Assembly: GCA_036557885.1 (NCBI GenBank)
Contig: DATBGS010000044.1
Coordinates: 1 to 64,000, forward strand
Source of the DNA: DATBGS01 sp036557885
Lineage (GTDB): Bacteria; Chloroflexota; Ktedonobacteria; Ktedonobacterales; DATBGS01
Direction of reading: 5' to 3'
DNA: 64,000 bases
A program made the translations under genes and the position numbers. This document shows positions 27,208-35,757 of the stretch, one piece after another. The notes beneath the pieces were generated by a model that saw only the letters and a program-made list of their open reading frames with translations, was not told the DNA's origin and did no database searches. The number at the start of each line of letters is the position of its first letter. Position 1 is the first letter of the stretch.

Positions 27208-27583
27208 GTGAATAAAGCCCTCCTAAGAGACAAAGTTAGGAAATCATCAACGCTGCGCTGCGTTGGAGCAGGGCCGCGCGAACACGGGTCCATGCCATGC
27301 CGTCACCGCCGCCAGAAGTGGAAAGGAAGAATGCTTGCGGTGTCGCCTGGGGGGACGTGTGGTCACGTAGAAGCCACCCACGTGCCTCGCGGTTCTCTCA
27401 GACGGTTGATGCCGACTGTAGTGTAGCATAGCAGTTGCGAAATTGACAACCTCTGCCCGATGCCCTCATCAACAGGAGTTCGCGCTGCTGCACAAGAAGC
27501 TGCAAGTGCCATCCACAAGCATGCTTGATTTTCGCCCCACGCATGCTGATATGTAGCTCAGTTCGCAAGATTTGTACCCCACG
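27208..27583. other. Leader of hppA and intergenic region
   Basis: No gene is seen. The left part is the hppA leader. A perfect 12-bp palindrome (caagcatgcttg, 27516-27527) lies in the right part, behind the polyprenyl synthase stop. Confidence 0.4.
27420..27449 (-). promoter_or_regulatory. Candidate promoter of hppA
   Basis: TTGTCA and TACACT are separated by 18 bases on the minus strand, about 210 bases before the hppA start. Confidence 0.45.
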
Positions 27584-28702
27584 TCAGACCTGGCGGTGAG
27601 GCGCGAGCACCAGAAAATCAACCAGGGCGCTCAACTCATTCCACGCCTCGGCTCCTGTCGCGCCGGGGGTGATGGCCTCCAGTGCCTGCCGGGCGCTGGC
27701 AACAGCCTCGTCAATGCGCTGCTGGCAGTGCTCGCGCACCGCGTTGGTATCAAAAATCTCCAGCACTTCAGCAATCTGCGCATTGCTGGCAGGCCCATCA
27801 GCCGCGTAAATGGTCTGGAGCCGCGAGCGCTGCTTCACTGGACTGGATTCCAGGGCATCGAGAATGGGCAGGCTCATCTTCTTGCGGCGAATGTCGCCCG
27901 CAGGGGCTTTCCCTAGTTCTTGTTCGTCGGCCCACACGCCCAGCAGGTCATCGCGCAACTGAAACGCCAGGCCAAGCGCCTGCCCAAACACTGCGAGCCG
28001 GGTGATTGTCTCCTGGTCGCTGGTTGCCAGACGAGCGCCCATCTCCATTGTGCAGCGCATTAACGCCGCCGTTTTGCGGCCAATCATATCCAGATACAGA
28101 TTGACGCTGAGATCACCCTGGCGCTCAAAGCGCATGTCCAGGTACTGGCCTTCGCAGAGCGTCAGGCAGGCGCTATCCAGCAGACGCACCAGCGTGAGCA
28201 CAGTATGTGCCTCGACTCCGTGACTCGTTAGCTCCGAGAGCGCCAGACGAGCCAGGCTAAACAGGCCATCCCCGGTGTTGATGGCCTGGGGCTGGCCCCA
28301 GAGCTTCCAGAGTGTTGGGCGGTTATGGCGCAGGGGATCGCTGTCTTCAATGTCATCGTGAATCAGAGAGAAATTATGCACCAACTCAACGGCTGCTGCT
28401 GCGGGGAGAATTTGTTCGAGGTGATAGGGGGGAGGCGTGTCAGAGAAAGCTATGGCCTCCTGGCGGCAGACCTGAAAGGCCAGAAGCAGGAGTGTGGGGC
28501 GCAGGAATTTGCCTGGCTTCCCTTGTGCCGGGGTCAGATCGGGATGAACCCAGCCAAAATGGTAGCGCATCTGGCCGTAAAACTCCGCCAGCGGCTCAAG
28601 CCCAGCCTCTTCCTGCGCCTGGTCAATGACCTGCCGAAGTTGCCTATCAACAAGCAAGCGATACTTGCCTAAAATGGTTTCAACTTGTAAAGCTACAGCC
28701 AT
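27584..28702 (-). CDS. Polyprenyl diphosphate synthase
   Basis: Condenses isopentenyl diphosphate with allylic diphosphates to build isoprenoid chains. The first Asp-rich motif is DDIED (in LIHDDIEDSDPLRHNRPTLW) and the second is QLRDDLLG; both keep the metal-binding aspartates. The length is typical of bacterial farnesyl/geranylgeranyl synthases, and product length cannot be read with confidence. The ATG at 28702 is chosen over a GTG 16 codons earlier because the domain begins here; neither has a strong ribosome site. Confidence 0.92.
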   Translation of the reverse strand: MAVALQVETILGKYRLLVDRQLRQVIDQAQEEAGLEPLAEFYGQMRYHFGWVHPDLTPAQGKPGKFLRPTLLLLAFQVCRQEAIAFSDTPPPYHLEQILPAAAAVELVHNFSLIHDDIEDSDPLRHNRPTLWKLWGQPQAINTGDGLFSLARLALSELTSHGVEAHTVLTLVRLLDSACLTLCEGQYLDMRFERQGDLSVNLYLDMIGRKTAALMRCTMEMGARLATSDQETITRLAVFGQALGLAFQLRDDLLGVWADEQELGKAPAGDIRRKKMSLPILDALESSPVKQRSRLQTIYAADGPASNAQIAEVLEIFDTNAVREHCQQRIDEAVASARQALEAITPGATGAEAWNELSALVDFLVLAPHRQV

Positions 28703-28771
28703 GCAAAACCCCAATTTCTCGACAGCACAACCAATGCCCCTGAGCGCCACCGTGATGGAAGGTAGGAAGCA

Positions 28772-29236
28772 TTAATGATGAAACCAGAAAAAGACTCCCA
28801 GGACCACTGCCAGCCCCACTACGGCCCAGTTTGCCAGTCCCACCAGTCCCTGGATATGGCGCAATGGCATACAGAGATCGCAGTAGCGCACGATGTAGTG
28901 GTAACGGTGGCTGGAGAGGCCATCGCGCTCGATGATCATGCGTTCCTGCTTGAGCCGCGTATGATGCTCATCGCAGATATAGCGCTGGCAGCCTGAGCAT
29001 TTAAATTCGTCAAAGTAATGCGCTACCAGATTCGCTGACCATTGCGTCGGGCGCACTGCTTCTCCGCAGACATAGCAAACATACTGCTGGATGTTGCGTT
29101 CTTGTTTGGCGCCGCATGGCTGATGCTGATCAAGCGGGAAATGCTGAATGCAGAAGCGTTGATGGCAATCCGGGCAGCGGGTTGCTGCGGCCTCATCACA
29201 TAACTGGCACTTTTGATCAATATACGTCAGAGACAT
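28772..29236 (-). CDS. Cys/His-rich zinc-finger-like protein with C-terminal membrane anchor
   Basis: Not a family I can name. Residues 10-45 form a B-box/AN1-like cluster (CQLC, CPDC, CIQHF, H), and residues 60-140 hold a second cluster (CYVC, CSGC, CDEHH, CDLC). A single hydrophobic helix (LVGLANWAVVGLAVVLGVFFWF) ends the protein, so it should be tail-anchored with the fingers in the cytosol. The ATG behind GGAGG is chosen; an in-frame ATG five codons earlier has no site. It precedes the polyprenyl synthase on the same strand, possibly co-transcribed. Confidence 0.75.
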   Translation of the reverse strand: MSLTYIDQKCQLCDEAAATRCPDCHQRFCIQHFPLDQHQPCGAKQERNIQQYVCYVCGEAVRPTQWSANLVAHYFDEFKCSGCQRYICDEHHTRLKQERMIIERDGLSSHRYHYIVRYCDLCMPLRHIQGLVGLANWAVVGLAVVLGVFFWFHH

Positions 29237-29414
29237 CCCTGTGGCCTCCATAGATAGCAGGCAGATTGATATTGAGCAAGCGATGTTCCAGGACTATATC
29301 ATGCTGGCGCGTGATCGTCAATCAGGCACGTTTCCGCGCAACGGCACAAGTGCGCGACGCCACAAACGCGGCCATACCTGGGTATCCCACCTCCAGCACT
29401 CTTACGGGAAAGCG

Positions 29415-29520
29415 CCCTCCAGAACGATTTCTCCTAATTCTATTATAGGAAACCGTTCCAGAGGGCCATCGGGGCGCCTGGAGGAACTGATTTCTCAGAA
29501 ACCAAGAAACTGATTCCTCC
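29415..29520 (-). other. Two related tandem hairpins downstream of ileS
   Basis: Hairpin one pairs 29415-29431 with 29449-29465, tighter on the minus strand where mismatches become G-U pairs. Hairpin two pairs ggaggaa (29480-29486) with ttcctcc (29514-29520) and an inner helix. The arms of the two resemble each other, suggesting duplication. They follow the ileS stop and have no U-tract on the minus strand. Confidence 0.5.
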
Positions 29521-29530
29521 CGGCTTTTTG

Positions 29531-32500
29531 TTAGGAATGACGGCTCAGTGTCACAACCACCTCATGCCCACCCAGCCTGGCCGCAGGAATCGTCTCCTGC
29601 CAGGCGCTCCCCGGTGTGGCTGTTGCTTGCTCTGGTGTTTGCACCAGCAGTTCGCGCGCTAGAATCTCGTCCTTGATGTAGTCGCTGTAGCGCGAGAGCA
29701 CAGAGGCCAACTCGGCATCCGTGACCAACTGCGCGTTGATCGTCTCCTCAATCTGGAAGTTGGCCTTCTTGCGCAGGTCTTGCAGAGAATGCGTCAGATC
29801 GCGCACCAGCCCCTCTTCCAGCAGTTCTGGTGTCAGAGTCGTCTCGATGGCAGCCACGTAGCCTGCCTCTTCAGCGGCCACATAGCCTGCTTTGGCGGTT
29901 GCCATCGCCTCTAGCTCATCGCTGGAGAGCATGATCTGCGCTTCGCCCACTGCTACCGTCACCTCGCCAGTCGCACGCAGGGTTCGCACTGTTTCTGCCG
30001 TGTCCAGCGTGTTGATGGCCGCCAGCAGTCCCTTCATCAGTGACCCGTACTTGGGGCCAAGCACGCTGATGCGTGGCTTGAGCGTGTAGACCAGCATATC
30101 GCTTTCTTCTGGCAGCAACTCCAGCCGCTTGATGTTCAGTTCCTCCAGCACCTGATCAGCCAGGCGGCTCAGGCTCTCGCGCTCGTCCGCGCTGGTAACG
30201 CGCACATACAGCGTAGAGAGCGGCTGGCGCACCCGTATCCTGGCTTTTTCGCGCGCTGCCCGGCCCAGATTGACCATGCGCAAGACCAGCCGGGTTTCAC
30301 GCGCCAGGCGCTCATCCACCAGCGAGTGATCGGCCACCGGCCAATCAGTCAGATGGACGCTTTCGGGCGCCTTGGGGTCCACGCGGGCGACCAGATTTTG
30401 ATACAGCGCTTCGGCCAGGAACGGCGTAAACGGCGCCAGCAGCTTCACCACCATGACCAGACTCTCATAGAGCGTCAGGTAAGCCGCGACTTTATCCTGG
30501 TCCTCTTCACTCTTCCAGAAGCGCCGCCGACTGCGCCGGACATACCAGTTCGAGAGATTGTCCACAAAGGCGCCCAATGCTTCGGCTGGTTTTTCCGTGT
30601 CGAAGAGGTCCAGCCCCTTGGTCATCTCAGCGATGGTCTGCTGCAACTCCGAGAGAATCCAGCGGTCCAGATCGCTGCGCTGGTCAACGGTCAGATAGTG
30701 GCGCGTTGGGTCAAACTGGTCAATATTGGCGTAAGTGATAAAGAACGAGTAGACGTTCCAGAGCTTATCCAGCACCGCCCGCGCATTGAGCCAGAGGTCG
30801 TTCAAGCGCACAGGCTGGCCTGTAGCTTTGGCTTCTGCTACCTCATCTTCTGTAGGAAGATTTGGATAGCGCAGGTTGAGTTCGGGCTGCTGGTTGGCAT
30901 ACAGCCAGCGCATCATATCGGCCCCCACCACTTCAGCGGCCTTATCAAACTCGATGGAGTTGCCCAGGCTTTTGTGCATCTCGCGGCCATACTGATCCAG
31001 CAAGGTGGCAAAGCCCAACACCGTCTTAAATGGCTCGGTTTCTTCCAGCGCGGCGCTCATCACCAACATCGAGTAGAACCAGTTGCGAAACTGGCCTGGG
31101 AAACTTTCGGTGATGAAATCTGCCGGGAACCACTCGCGCCAGTAGGCTTTGTTGTGGCGATAGTCCAGCGTGGAATAGGGCACGATACCCGCGTCCAGCC
31201 AGGGGTTGCCTACATCTTTGATGCGCGAAACCACCGCGCCACAATTTGAGCAGGCGATCTTGACCGCATCCACCCAGGGGCGGTGCGGAGTATGGCCTGC
31301 AAACTCTTCCCAGCCAGCTACCGCGCGCTCTTTGAGTTCCGTCTCGCTGCCGATCACCTCAAACTGCCCGCATGCCGCGCATTCATAGATGGGCAGCGCC
31401 AGCCCCCAGTAGCGCTTTTTGGAGATCATCCAGTCTTCCATGTTGCGCAGCCAGTCCATCTCGCGGTCCAGGCCAAAGGCTGGTATCCAGCGGATGCGCT
31501 GGATATGCTCCATCATCTGATGGCGCAGATGGCGCATGGAGATAAACCACTCGTCTACCAGACGGAAGATCAGTTCGGTTTTGCAGCGCCAGCAGTGCGG
31601 ATAGACGTGCTTGTACGATTCGGTCTGGTAAAACAGCCCCTTCTTTTTCAGGTCGTCAAACACAAAACGCGCAACAACATTGACTGGCTTCTCTTCTGGG
31701 CCTTCTACCTCGGTCACGCCGTGTCCGGTCAGCCAGCCATAGCCATCTACATAGACACCTGCCTCATCAACGGGTGCCAGCACCGCCAGATGATGCTCTT
31801 TGGAGAGCAGAAAGTCCTCGCGGCCACACCCTGGCGCGATATGGACGATGCCAGTGCCCTCGCTGGCGCTGACATCTCCCCAGGAGATGACGGTATGCTC
31901 GACGCCTTGCTCAGCGGGCAGGTCATCAAATGGCCCGTGATACTTCCATCCCAGCATATCGCGCCCAGAGAGCATCTCCACGACCTGGGCCTCGCCCTTG
32001 TCTTTGCCGCGCAGTTTCTGGAGCTTAGGCAAGACATCTTGCGAGAGGTAATAGTAGGCGCCATCCTGCTTAACCTTGACATAGGTCAGATCAGGATTAA
32101 CGGCGGCAGCAACGTTGGCTGGGAGCGTCCAGGGCGTGGTGGTCCAGACCAGCAGATACTCGTTTTCGCGGCCTGCCAACGGCAGGCGCGCGTACACGCT
32201 GGTATGCGTGACCTCGCTGCGGCCCTCGTTGATCTCCATATCGGAGATGCCCGTCTCGCAGCGCGGGCACCAGGGCATGACATCATGCCCTTTGTAGAGG
32301 TAGCCCATTTCATGGCAGAGTTTGAGCATCTGCCAGATGGTGTAGTTGTTCTCATCGGACATGGTGTAGTACGAGTTATCCCAATCCATCCAGTAGCCCA
32401 GACGGATAGATTGCTCGGTCTGGCGCTGAGCAAAGCGCAGCACGCGCTCTTTGCAGCGGTTCACAAAGGCATCTATGCCATAGGATTCGATGTCGCGCTT

Positions 32501-32842
32501 GGTCTTGAGGCCAAGTTCTTTTTCAACTTCTACCTCCACCCAGAGGCCCTGGCAGTCAAAGCCATTTTGATAACGCTGGCGGAAGCCCTGTAACGTCTTA
32601 TAGCGCTGAAACAAGTCTTTGTAGGTGCGGCCCCAGGCGTGGTGGACGCCCATCGGGTTGTTGGCCGTGATGGGGCCGTCTATAAACGAGAACCGTTTGG
32701 AATTGTTGGCGTTGCGATGCAGGTATTTTTCGAGCATGCCATGCTCGTCCCACCAGCGCTGCACCTCGCGCTCCAGCGCCGGGTAATCTACGCGATTGGC
32801 GGGAAGCACCGGCTCAAAAACGGTGGTTTTTGCTTGGGCCAT
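29531..32842 (-). CDS. ileS: Isoleucyl-tRNA synthetase (long form)
   Basis: Charges tRNA-Ile. At 1103 residues it belongs to the long, eukaryote-like class. The HIGH motif appears as PMGVHHAWG and the KMSKS position reads EMHKSLGNS, a variant in which the first lysine and the serine are replaced. The editing domain (TTTPWTLPANVAAAVNP) and a long C-terminal anticodon-binding and DUF5915-like region are present. AGAGGAG lies before the ATG. It follows alaX by 115 bases on the same strand and is probably governed by the T-box upstream of alaX. Confidence 0.96.
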   Translation of the reverse strand: MAQAKTTVFEPVLPANRVDYPALEREVQRWWDEHGMLEKYLHRNANNSKRFSFIDGPITANNPMGVHHAWGRTYKDLFQRYKTLQGFRQRYQNGFDCQGLWVEVEVEKELGLKTKRDIESYGIDAFVNRCKERVLRFAQRQTEQSIRLGYWMDWDNSYYTMSDENNYTIWQMLKLCHEMGYLYKGHDVMPWCPRCETGISDMEINEGRSEVTHTSVYARLPLAGRENEYLLVWTTTPWTLPANVAAAVNPDLTYVKVKQDGAYYYLSQDVLPKLQKLRGKDKGEAQVVEMLSGRDMLGWKYHGPFDDLPAEQGVEHTVISWGDVSASEGTGIVHIAPGCGREDFLLSKEHHLAVLAPVDEAGVYVDGYGWLTGHGVTEVEGPEEKPVNVVARFVFDDLKKKGLFYQTESYKHVYPHCWRCKTELIFRLVDEWFISMRHLRHQMMEHIQRIRWIPAFGLDREMDWLRNMEDWMISKKRYWGLALPIYECAACGQFEVIGSETELKERAVAGWEEFAGHTPHRPWVDAVKIACSNCGAVVSRIKDVGNPWLDAGIVPYSTLDYRHNKAYWREWFPADFITESFPGQFRNWFYSMLVMSAALEETEPFKTVLGFATLLDQYGREMHKSLGNSIEFDKAAEVVGADMMRWLYANQQPELNLRYPNLPTEDEVAEAKATGQPVRLNDLWLNARAVLDKLWNVYSFFITYANIDQFDPTRHYLTVDQRSDLDRWILSELQQTIAEMTKGLDLFDTEKPAEALGAFVDNLSNWYVRRSRRRFWKSEEDQDKVAAYLTLYESLVMVVKLLAPFTPFLAEALYQNLVARVDPKAPESVHLTDWPVADHSLVDERLARETRLVLRMVNLGRAAREKARIRVRQPLSTLYVRVTSADERESLSRLADQVLEELNIKRLELLPEESDMLVYTLKPRISVLGPKYGSLMKGLLAAINTLDTAETVRTLRATGEVTVAVGEAQIMLSSDELEAMATAKAGYVAAEEAGYVAAIETTLTPELLEEGLVRDLTHSLQDLRKKANFQIEETINAQLVTDAELASVLSRYSDYIKDEILARELLVQTPEQATATPGSAWQETIPAARLGGHEVVVTLSRHS

Positions 32843-32845
32843 CTG

Positions 32846-32879
32846 CCGTCTCCTCTGTCATTGCTCATCTTCTATCATT
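32846..32879 (-). repeat. Tandem 17-bp repeat between alaX and ileS
   Basis: Two near-identical 17-base units (agaagatSagcaatgaY) stand just upstream of the ileS ribosome site, differing at two positions. Confidence 0.5.
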
Positions 32880-32957
32880 GCTGATCTTCTCTGCTCGTGG
32901 TGATCTGTTTGCTCTATTTCTGCCTCAGCCTGATCCTGCCTCGTCAAGCAGGGGAAT

Positions 32958-33677
32958 CTAATCAAGCAGGGCTATCTCCATGCGCTTGTTGATGCGGCCC
33001 TTGTTCTCAGTCTTCAATACTTTGATGCCCTTGACCTCTGCGGTGCTTTTGACGTGCGTGCCCCCATCCGCTTGCAGGTCCAGCCCGACAATTTCCACAA
33101 TGCGCACAATGGGGATATGCGGGGGCAGCAGGTTAATCTTGGTGCGAATCAGGTCGGGAATCTGAAACGCCTCCTCGCGTGGCAAAAATGCCACCCGCAC
33201 CGGCAGGTCTTGCCTGATGATCTCGTTGGCGCTCTCTTCAATTGTGCGAATAGTGCTCTGGTCAAATTGCTCCAGGGCGAAATCCATGCGGGCGCGGTCA
33301 GGGTACATCTGGCCGCCCGTCACCTGCGCGCCGTAGTCGCGGAAGATCAGGCCGCAGAGGATGTGCAGCGCGGTATGCGTGCGCATCATGCGATAGCGAA
33401 AATCCCAGTCCAGTACGCCTTCAACGGTGGCCCCCAGTGGCGGCAGGGAGACGGAGCCGTCAAGCATATGCCAGACATGTTCGTCATCCTTGCGCGACTC
33501 CTGAAGCGCACACTCCTGGCCCTCCCAGCGCAGCGTGCCGCGATCCGCCATCTGTCCGCCGCCACCGGGATAAAACGCGGTTTGATGTAGGGCGACGGAT
33601 TGTTCTTGCACCGCCAACACTTTGGCGTTGAAGGTGCGAACATAACTGTCGGCGTGATAGAGAAGTTCGGTGCTCAT
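32958..33677 (-). CDS. AlaX-type alanyl-tRNA editing protein
   Basis: A free-standing homologue of the AlaRS editing domain, expected to hydrolyse Ser- or Gly-mischarged tRNA-Ala. The motif HTALH supplies two zinc ligands and GGTHVKST the third; the cysteine often found just before GGTHV is Asp here. At 239 residues it is an AlaX-M-like form. The start is the ATG behind AAGGAG. The open frame continues upstream, but that part is the T-box leader and is not coding. Confidence 0.9.
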   Translation of the reverse strand: MSTELLYHADSYVRTFNAKVLAVQEQSVALHQTAFYPGGGGQMADRGTLRWEGQECALQESRKDDEHVWHMLDGSVSLPPLGATVEGVLDWDFRYRMMRTHTALHILCGLIFRDYGAQVTGGQMYPDRARMDFALEQFDQSTIRTIEESANEIIRQDLPVRVAFLPREEAFQIPDLIRTKINLLPPHIPIVRIVEIVGLDLQADGGTHVKSTAEVKGIKVLKTENKGRINKRMEIALLD

Positions 33678-33703
33678 TTCTTGCTCCTTAAGGCTCTTTT
33701 CCC

Positions 33704-34099
33704 AATAAAAAACCCACCCCAGACAGGGGCGGGCAGATTCCCACGGTACCACCCTGATTCGTCCCATCTGTGCGCGTTTAAGAGCATCGCTCAAAAAAGC
33801 ACAGAGCACATATGGGGACGCACTCAGTACAGGTGCCTACACACCTGCCTCGCAAGGTAACGGGCGAGGGAACCGGCCAGGTCTACTGGCTTCACCATCT
33901 CAGATGAAGCGTTCGATTGGCTGCTCAGGAGGGATCTTCGGCCAATGGAGTCTATCCGGTCGCACCACCCCCGGACTCTCTGAATCACACCAGTGGGCCT
34001 ACTTGCTCCTTCAGCGCTCAACCTGCTTCTGGTGTTGCGTGCCCCGCAAAGCGATGCCTGGCACAGGCACGCACAAACCACCCAGCAGAAAATTATGCT
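33704..34099 (-). promoter_or_regulatory. T-box riboswitch controlling alaX-ileS
   Basis: The leader has the T-box hallmark agggtggtacc (33745-33755 on the minus strand), then a terminator with an 8-bp stem (33713-33720 with 33726-33733) and TTTTTTATT. Upstream is a Stem I with AGTA on the 5' side of the specifier loop and AGAGAG...GGTGCGA in the distal part. The 3' side of the specifier loop reads gaagatccctcctgagc, from which ATC (Ile) is the likely specifier. Uncharged tRNA-Ile would favour read-through into alaX and ileS. The class is certain by motif; the codon is inferred. Confidence 0.9.
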
Positions 34100-34105
34100 G
34101 CCTCC

Positions 34106-34134
34106 AGTATCGCACAACCAGACAAGTCTGTCAA
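34106..34134 (-). promoter_or_regulatory. Promoter of the T-box operon
   Basis: A consensus TTGACA, a 17-base spacer and GATACT lie on the minus strand directly upstream of the T-box leader. Confidence 0.8.
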
Positions 34135-34206
34135 GTAGCTCGCTTCTTGTTCTTTTCCTGGCTGCAAACCCAGAGTAATCCTCTTGTACGGCCCTGTTCT
34201 TGCTGT

Positions 34207-34250
34207 GTTTCTTCTCGCTACATGAAGTTTCTTCGCTCTGTTTCTTCGCT
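34207..34250. repeat. Three GTTTCTTC(TC)GCT direct repeats
   Basis: Three copies of a GTTTCTTCGCT-like word (the first with two extra bases) stand upstream of the membrane protein gene. They may be a regulatory site; the evidence is only repetition. Confidence 0.35.
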
Positions 34251-34276
34251 TTGCATAGAAAAGGGGGAATTCATAT

Positions 34277-35536
34277 ATGGCAGGGCTGCGTGATCGCGTG
34301 CAACATCTTCGCTCTGGCGCTTCTCTGGATACAGGAGAACCATTAGAAGAGGTGGCACAAGCTCTTGATGCCAGCGGGCGCTCGGCTGCGCAGCGCGTGC
34401 TGCATGTGGGTTTTAGCGTGCAGGGACCGGAGCAGCAAAGTGCCTGGAAGCGGCGTTTTGGCATCCAGACGACCATGCCTACGGAAACGACGCTGCGCAC
34501 GTTGGCGCTCACCAGATGCAGCCTGGTGCACAGCATTGGGGGCTTGCTTTTTGCTGGCGCCACCACTGTGCTTTATCTGGAAAGCGGCATAAGCCAGTGG
34601 CTCTGGCTGATTTTGCTCTCGATGTTGGTAGTGGCCTACGCCGTTGCTGCGTATTGGGTTGCCGAGCATTACGACCGATTTGCGATGCCCCGTCTGTTGT
34701 TGGTAGGCGGTGATCTGCTGGTGGTGGGGTGTTTAGGACTGCTGATCGGATTTTCGGCGGTGGTTGCCTTGATGATTCCAGGCATTGTGCTGCTGGCAGC
34801 GCTTCTGGCAAACCGGCGCGAGGCATTCCTGGCGGCCCTGGTCGGGGCGTTGGTGGTGATTGGCCTGACGGTATTTGAACTGGCTGGTGTCGCGCATCTG
34901 CAACTGCATCTGCGCCCGGTGGTGGTAACGCTGCTCACCCTCTTTGGCCTGCTCCTTTGCCTGGGCTGGATTACGGTGGCCTTGCTGAAACTCCTCAGCG
35001 GCAGCGAACAACCTCCCATTGAGGCGACCTTCAACAGCGCTGAAGTGGCGCGTATACGCATCGAATCGGATGTACATGCGCGTCAGGTGCAGGATGGTCT
35101 GGTGCTGCTCCAACAGACGCTGGCGCGGGCGGAGGCTGGTGATCTGCGGGCGCGGGCAGCGTTAAAAGATGGGGAATTAGCACAACTGGCGGCCAGAATT
35201 AATGTGCTGCTGGACCGCCAGGAGCACATGTTTGTAGAAAGCCAGAGCCACCGCCGCCTGGAGCGCGCAGTTGGAGAACTGCTTGCTCTGCTGGAGGCGC
35301 TGCATCGGGGCGAGCAGGTTGGCTGGCCGACATCCACTGGTACCCCCATAGATCGTATTTTGACGCTGATGCGTGCCCCTGCCAGGCCAGTGCCCACACG
35401 CAAACTGCCCCCTTCTGAACCGGAAGAAGCGCCTCTCCCTTCCAATGTCCCTCAACAGCGTGCAACAGCCCAACGTTCAAAACGTGAAGGGACTTCTCTA
35501 GGGCTGACTCCCCGACGCATCCCCGGTCATCAATAA
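34277..35536 (+). CDS. Hypothetical membrane protein with coiled-coil cytosolic tail
   Basis: Not recognised. A hydrophilic start of about 75 residues is followed by six hydrophobic helices (about 80-235), then a long charged region with HAMP-like helices (VHARQVQDGLVLLQQTLARAEAGDLRARA) and a Pro/Arg-rich end (GTSLGLTPRRIPGH). The tail resembles linkers in signalling proteins, but no output domain is seen. A Ser/Thr kinase with FHA follows in the same direction, so this could be its partner or substrate. The ribosome site AAAAGGGGGA precedes the ATG. Confidence 0.7.
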   Translation: MAGLRDRVQHLRSGASLDTGEPLEEVAQALDASGRSAAQRVLHVGFSVQGPEQQSAWKRRFGIQTTMPTETTLRTLALTRCSLVHSIGGLLFAGATTVLYLESGISQWLWLILLSMLVVAYAVAAYWVAEHYDRFAMPRLLLVGGDLLVVGCLGLLIGFSAVVALMIPGIVLLAALLANRREAFLAALVGALVVIGLTVFELAGVAHLQLHLRPVVVTLLTLFGLLLCLGWITVALLKLLSGSEQPPIEATFNSAEVARIRIESDVHARQVQDGLVLLQQTLARAEAGDLRARAALKDGELAQLAARINVLLDRQEHMFVESQSHRRLERAVGELLALLEALHRGEQVGWPTSTGTPIDRILTLMRAPARPVPTRKLPPSEPEEAPLPSNVPQQRATAQRSKREGTSLGLTPRRIPGHQ

Positions 35537-35757
35537 TTTGCAATGATGGCTTTAGCGACGCCTGTGGTACAATAGAGAAGGCAGCTTTGAGAACAGGGTG
35601 TCCCAGAGGCTCTCTGCGCGACAGCACGCAAGCAATCCTGGCGTCGCGCCTCTGTGCCTGCTCAAGTAGTGTGCTGGCATATGTCCTGGGCTGAGCGCCG
35701 CATTCTATTTTTCTCACAAGAGATGACAACGCTTCAGCGAAGGGGAGTGAACGGTCT
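35537..35757. other. Intergenic region before the FHA kinase
   Basis: No gene is seen. A TACAAT at 35568-35573 may be a -10 box, without a convincing -35 box. Confidence 0.3.

Noticed and set aside
33678..33809. N-terminal extension of the AlaX frame
   Set aside because: The extension is the T-box antiterminator and terminator; the real start has its own AAGGAG site.
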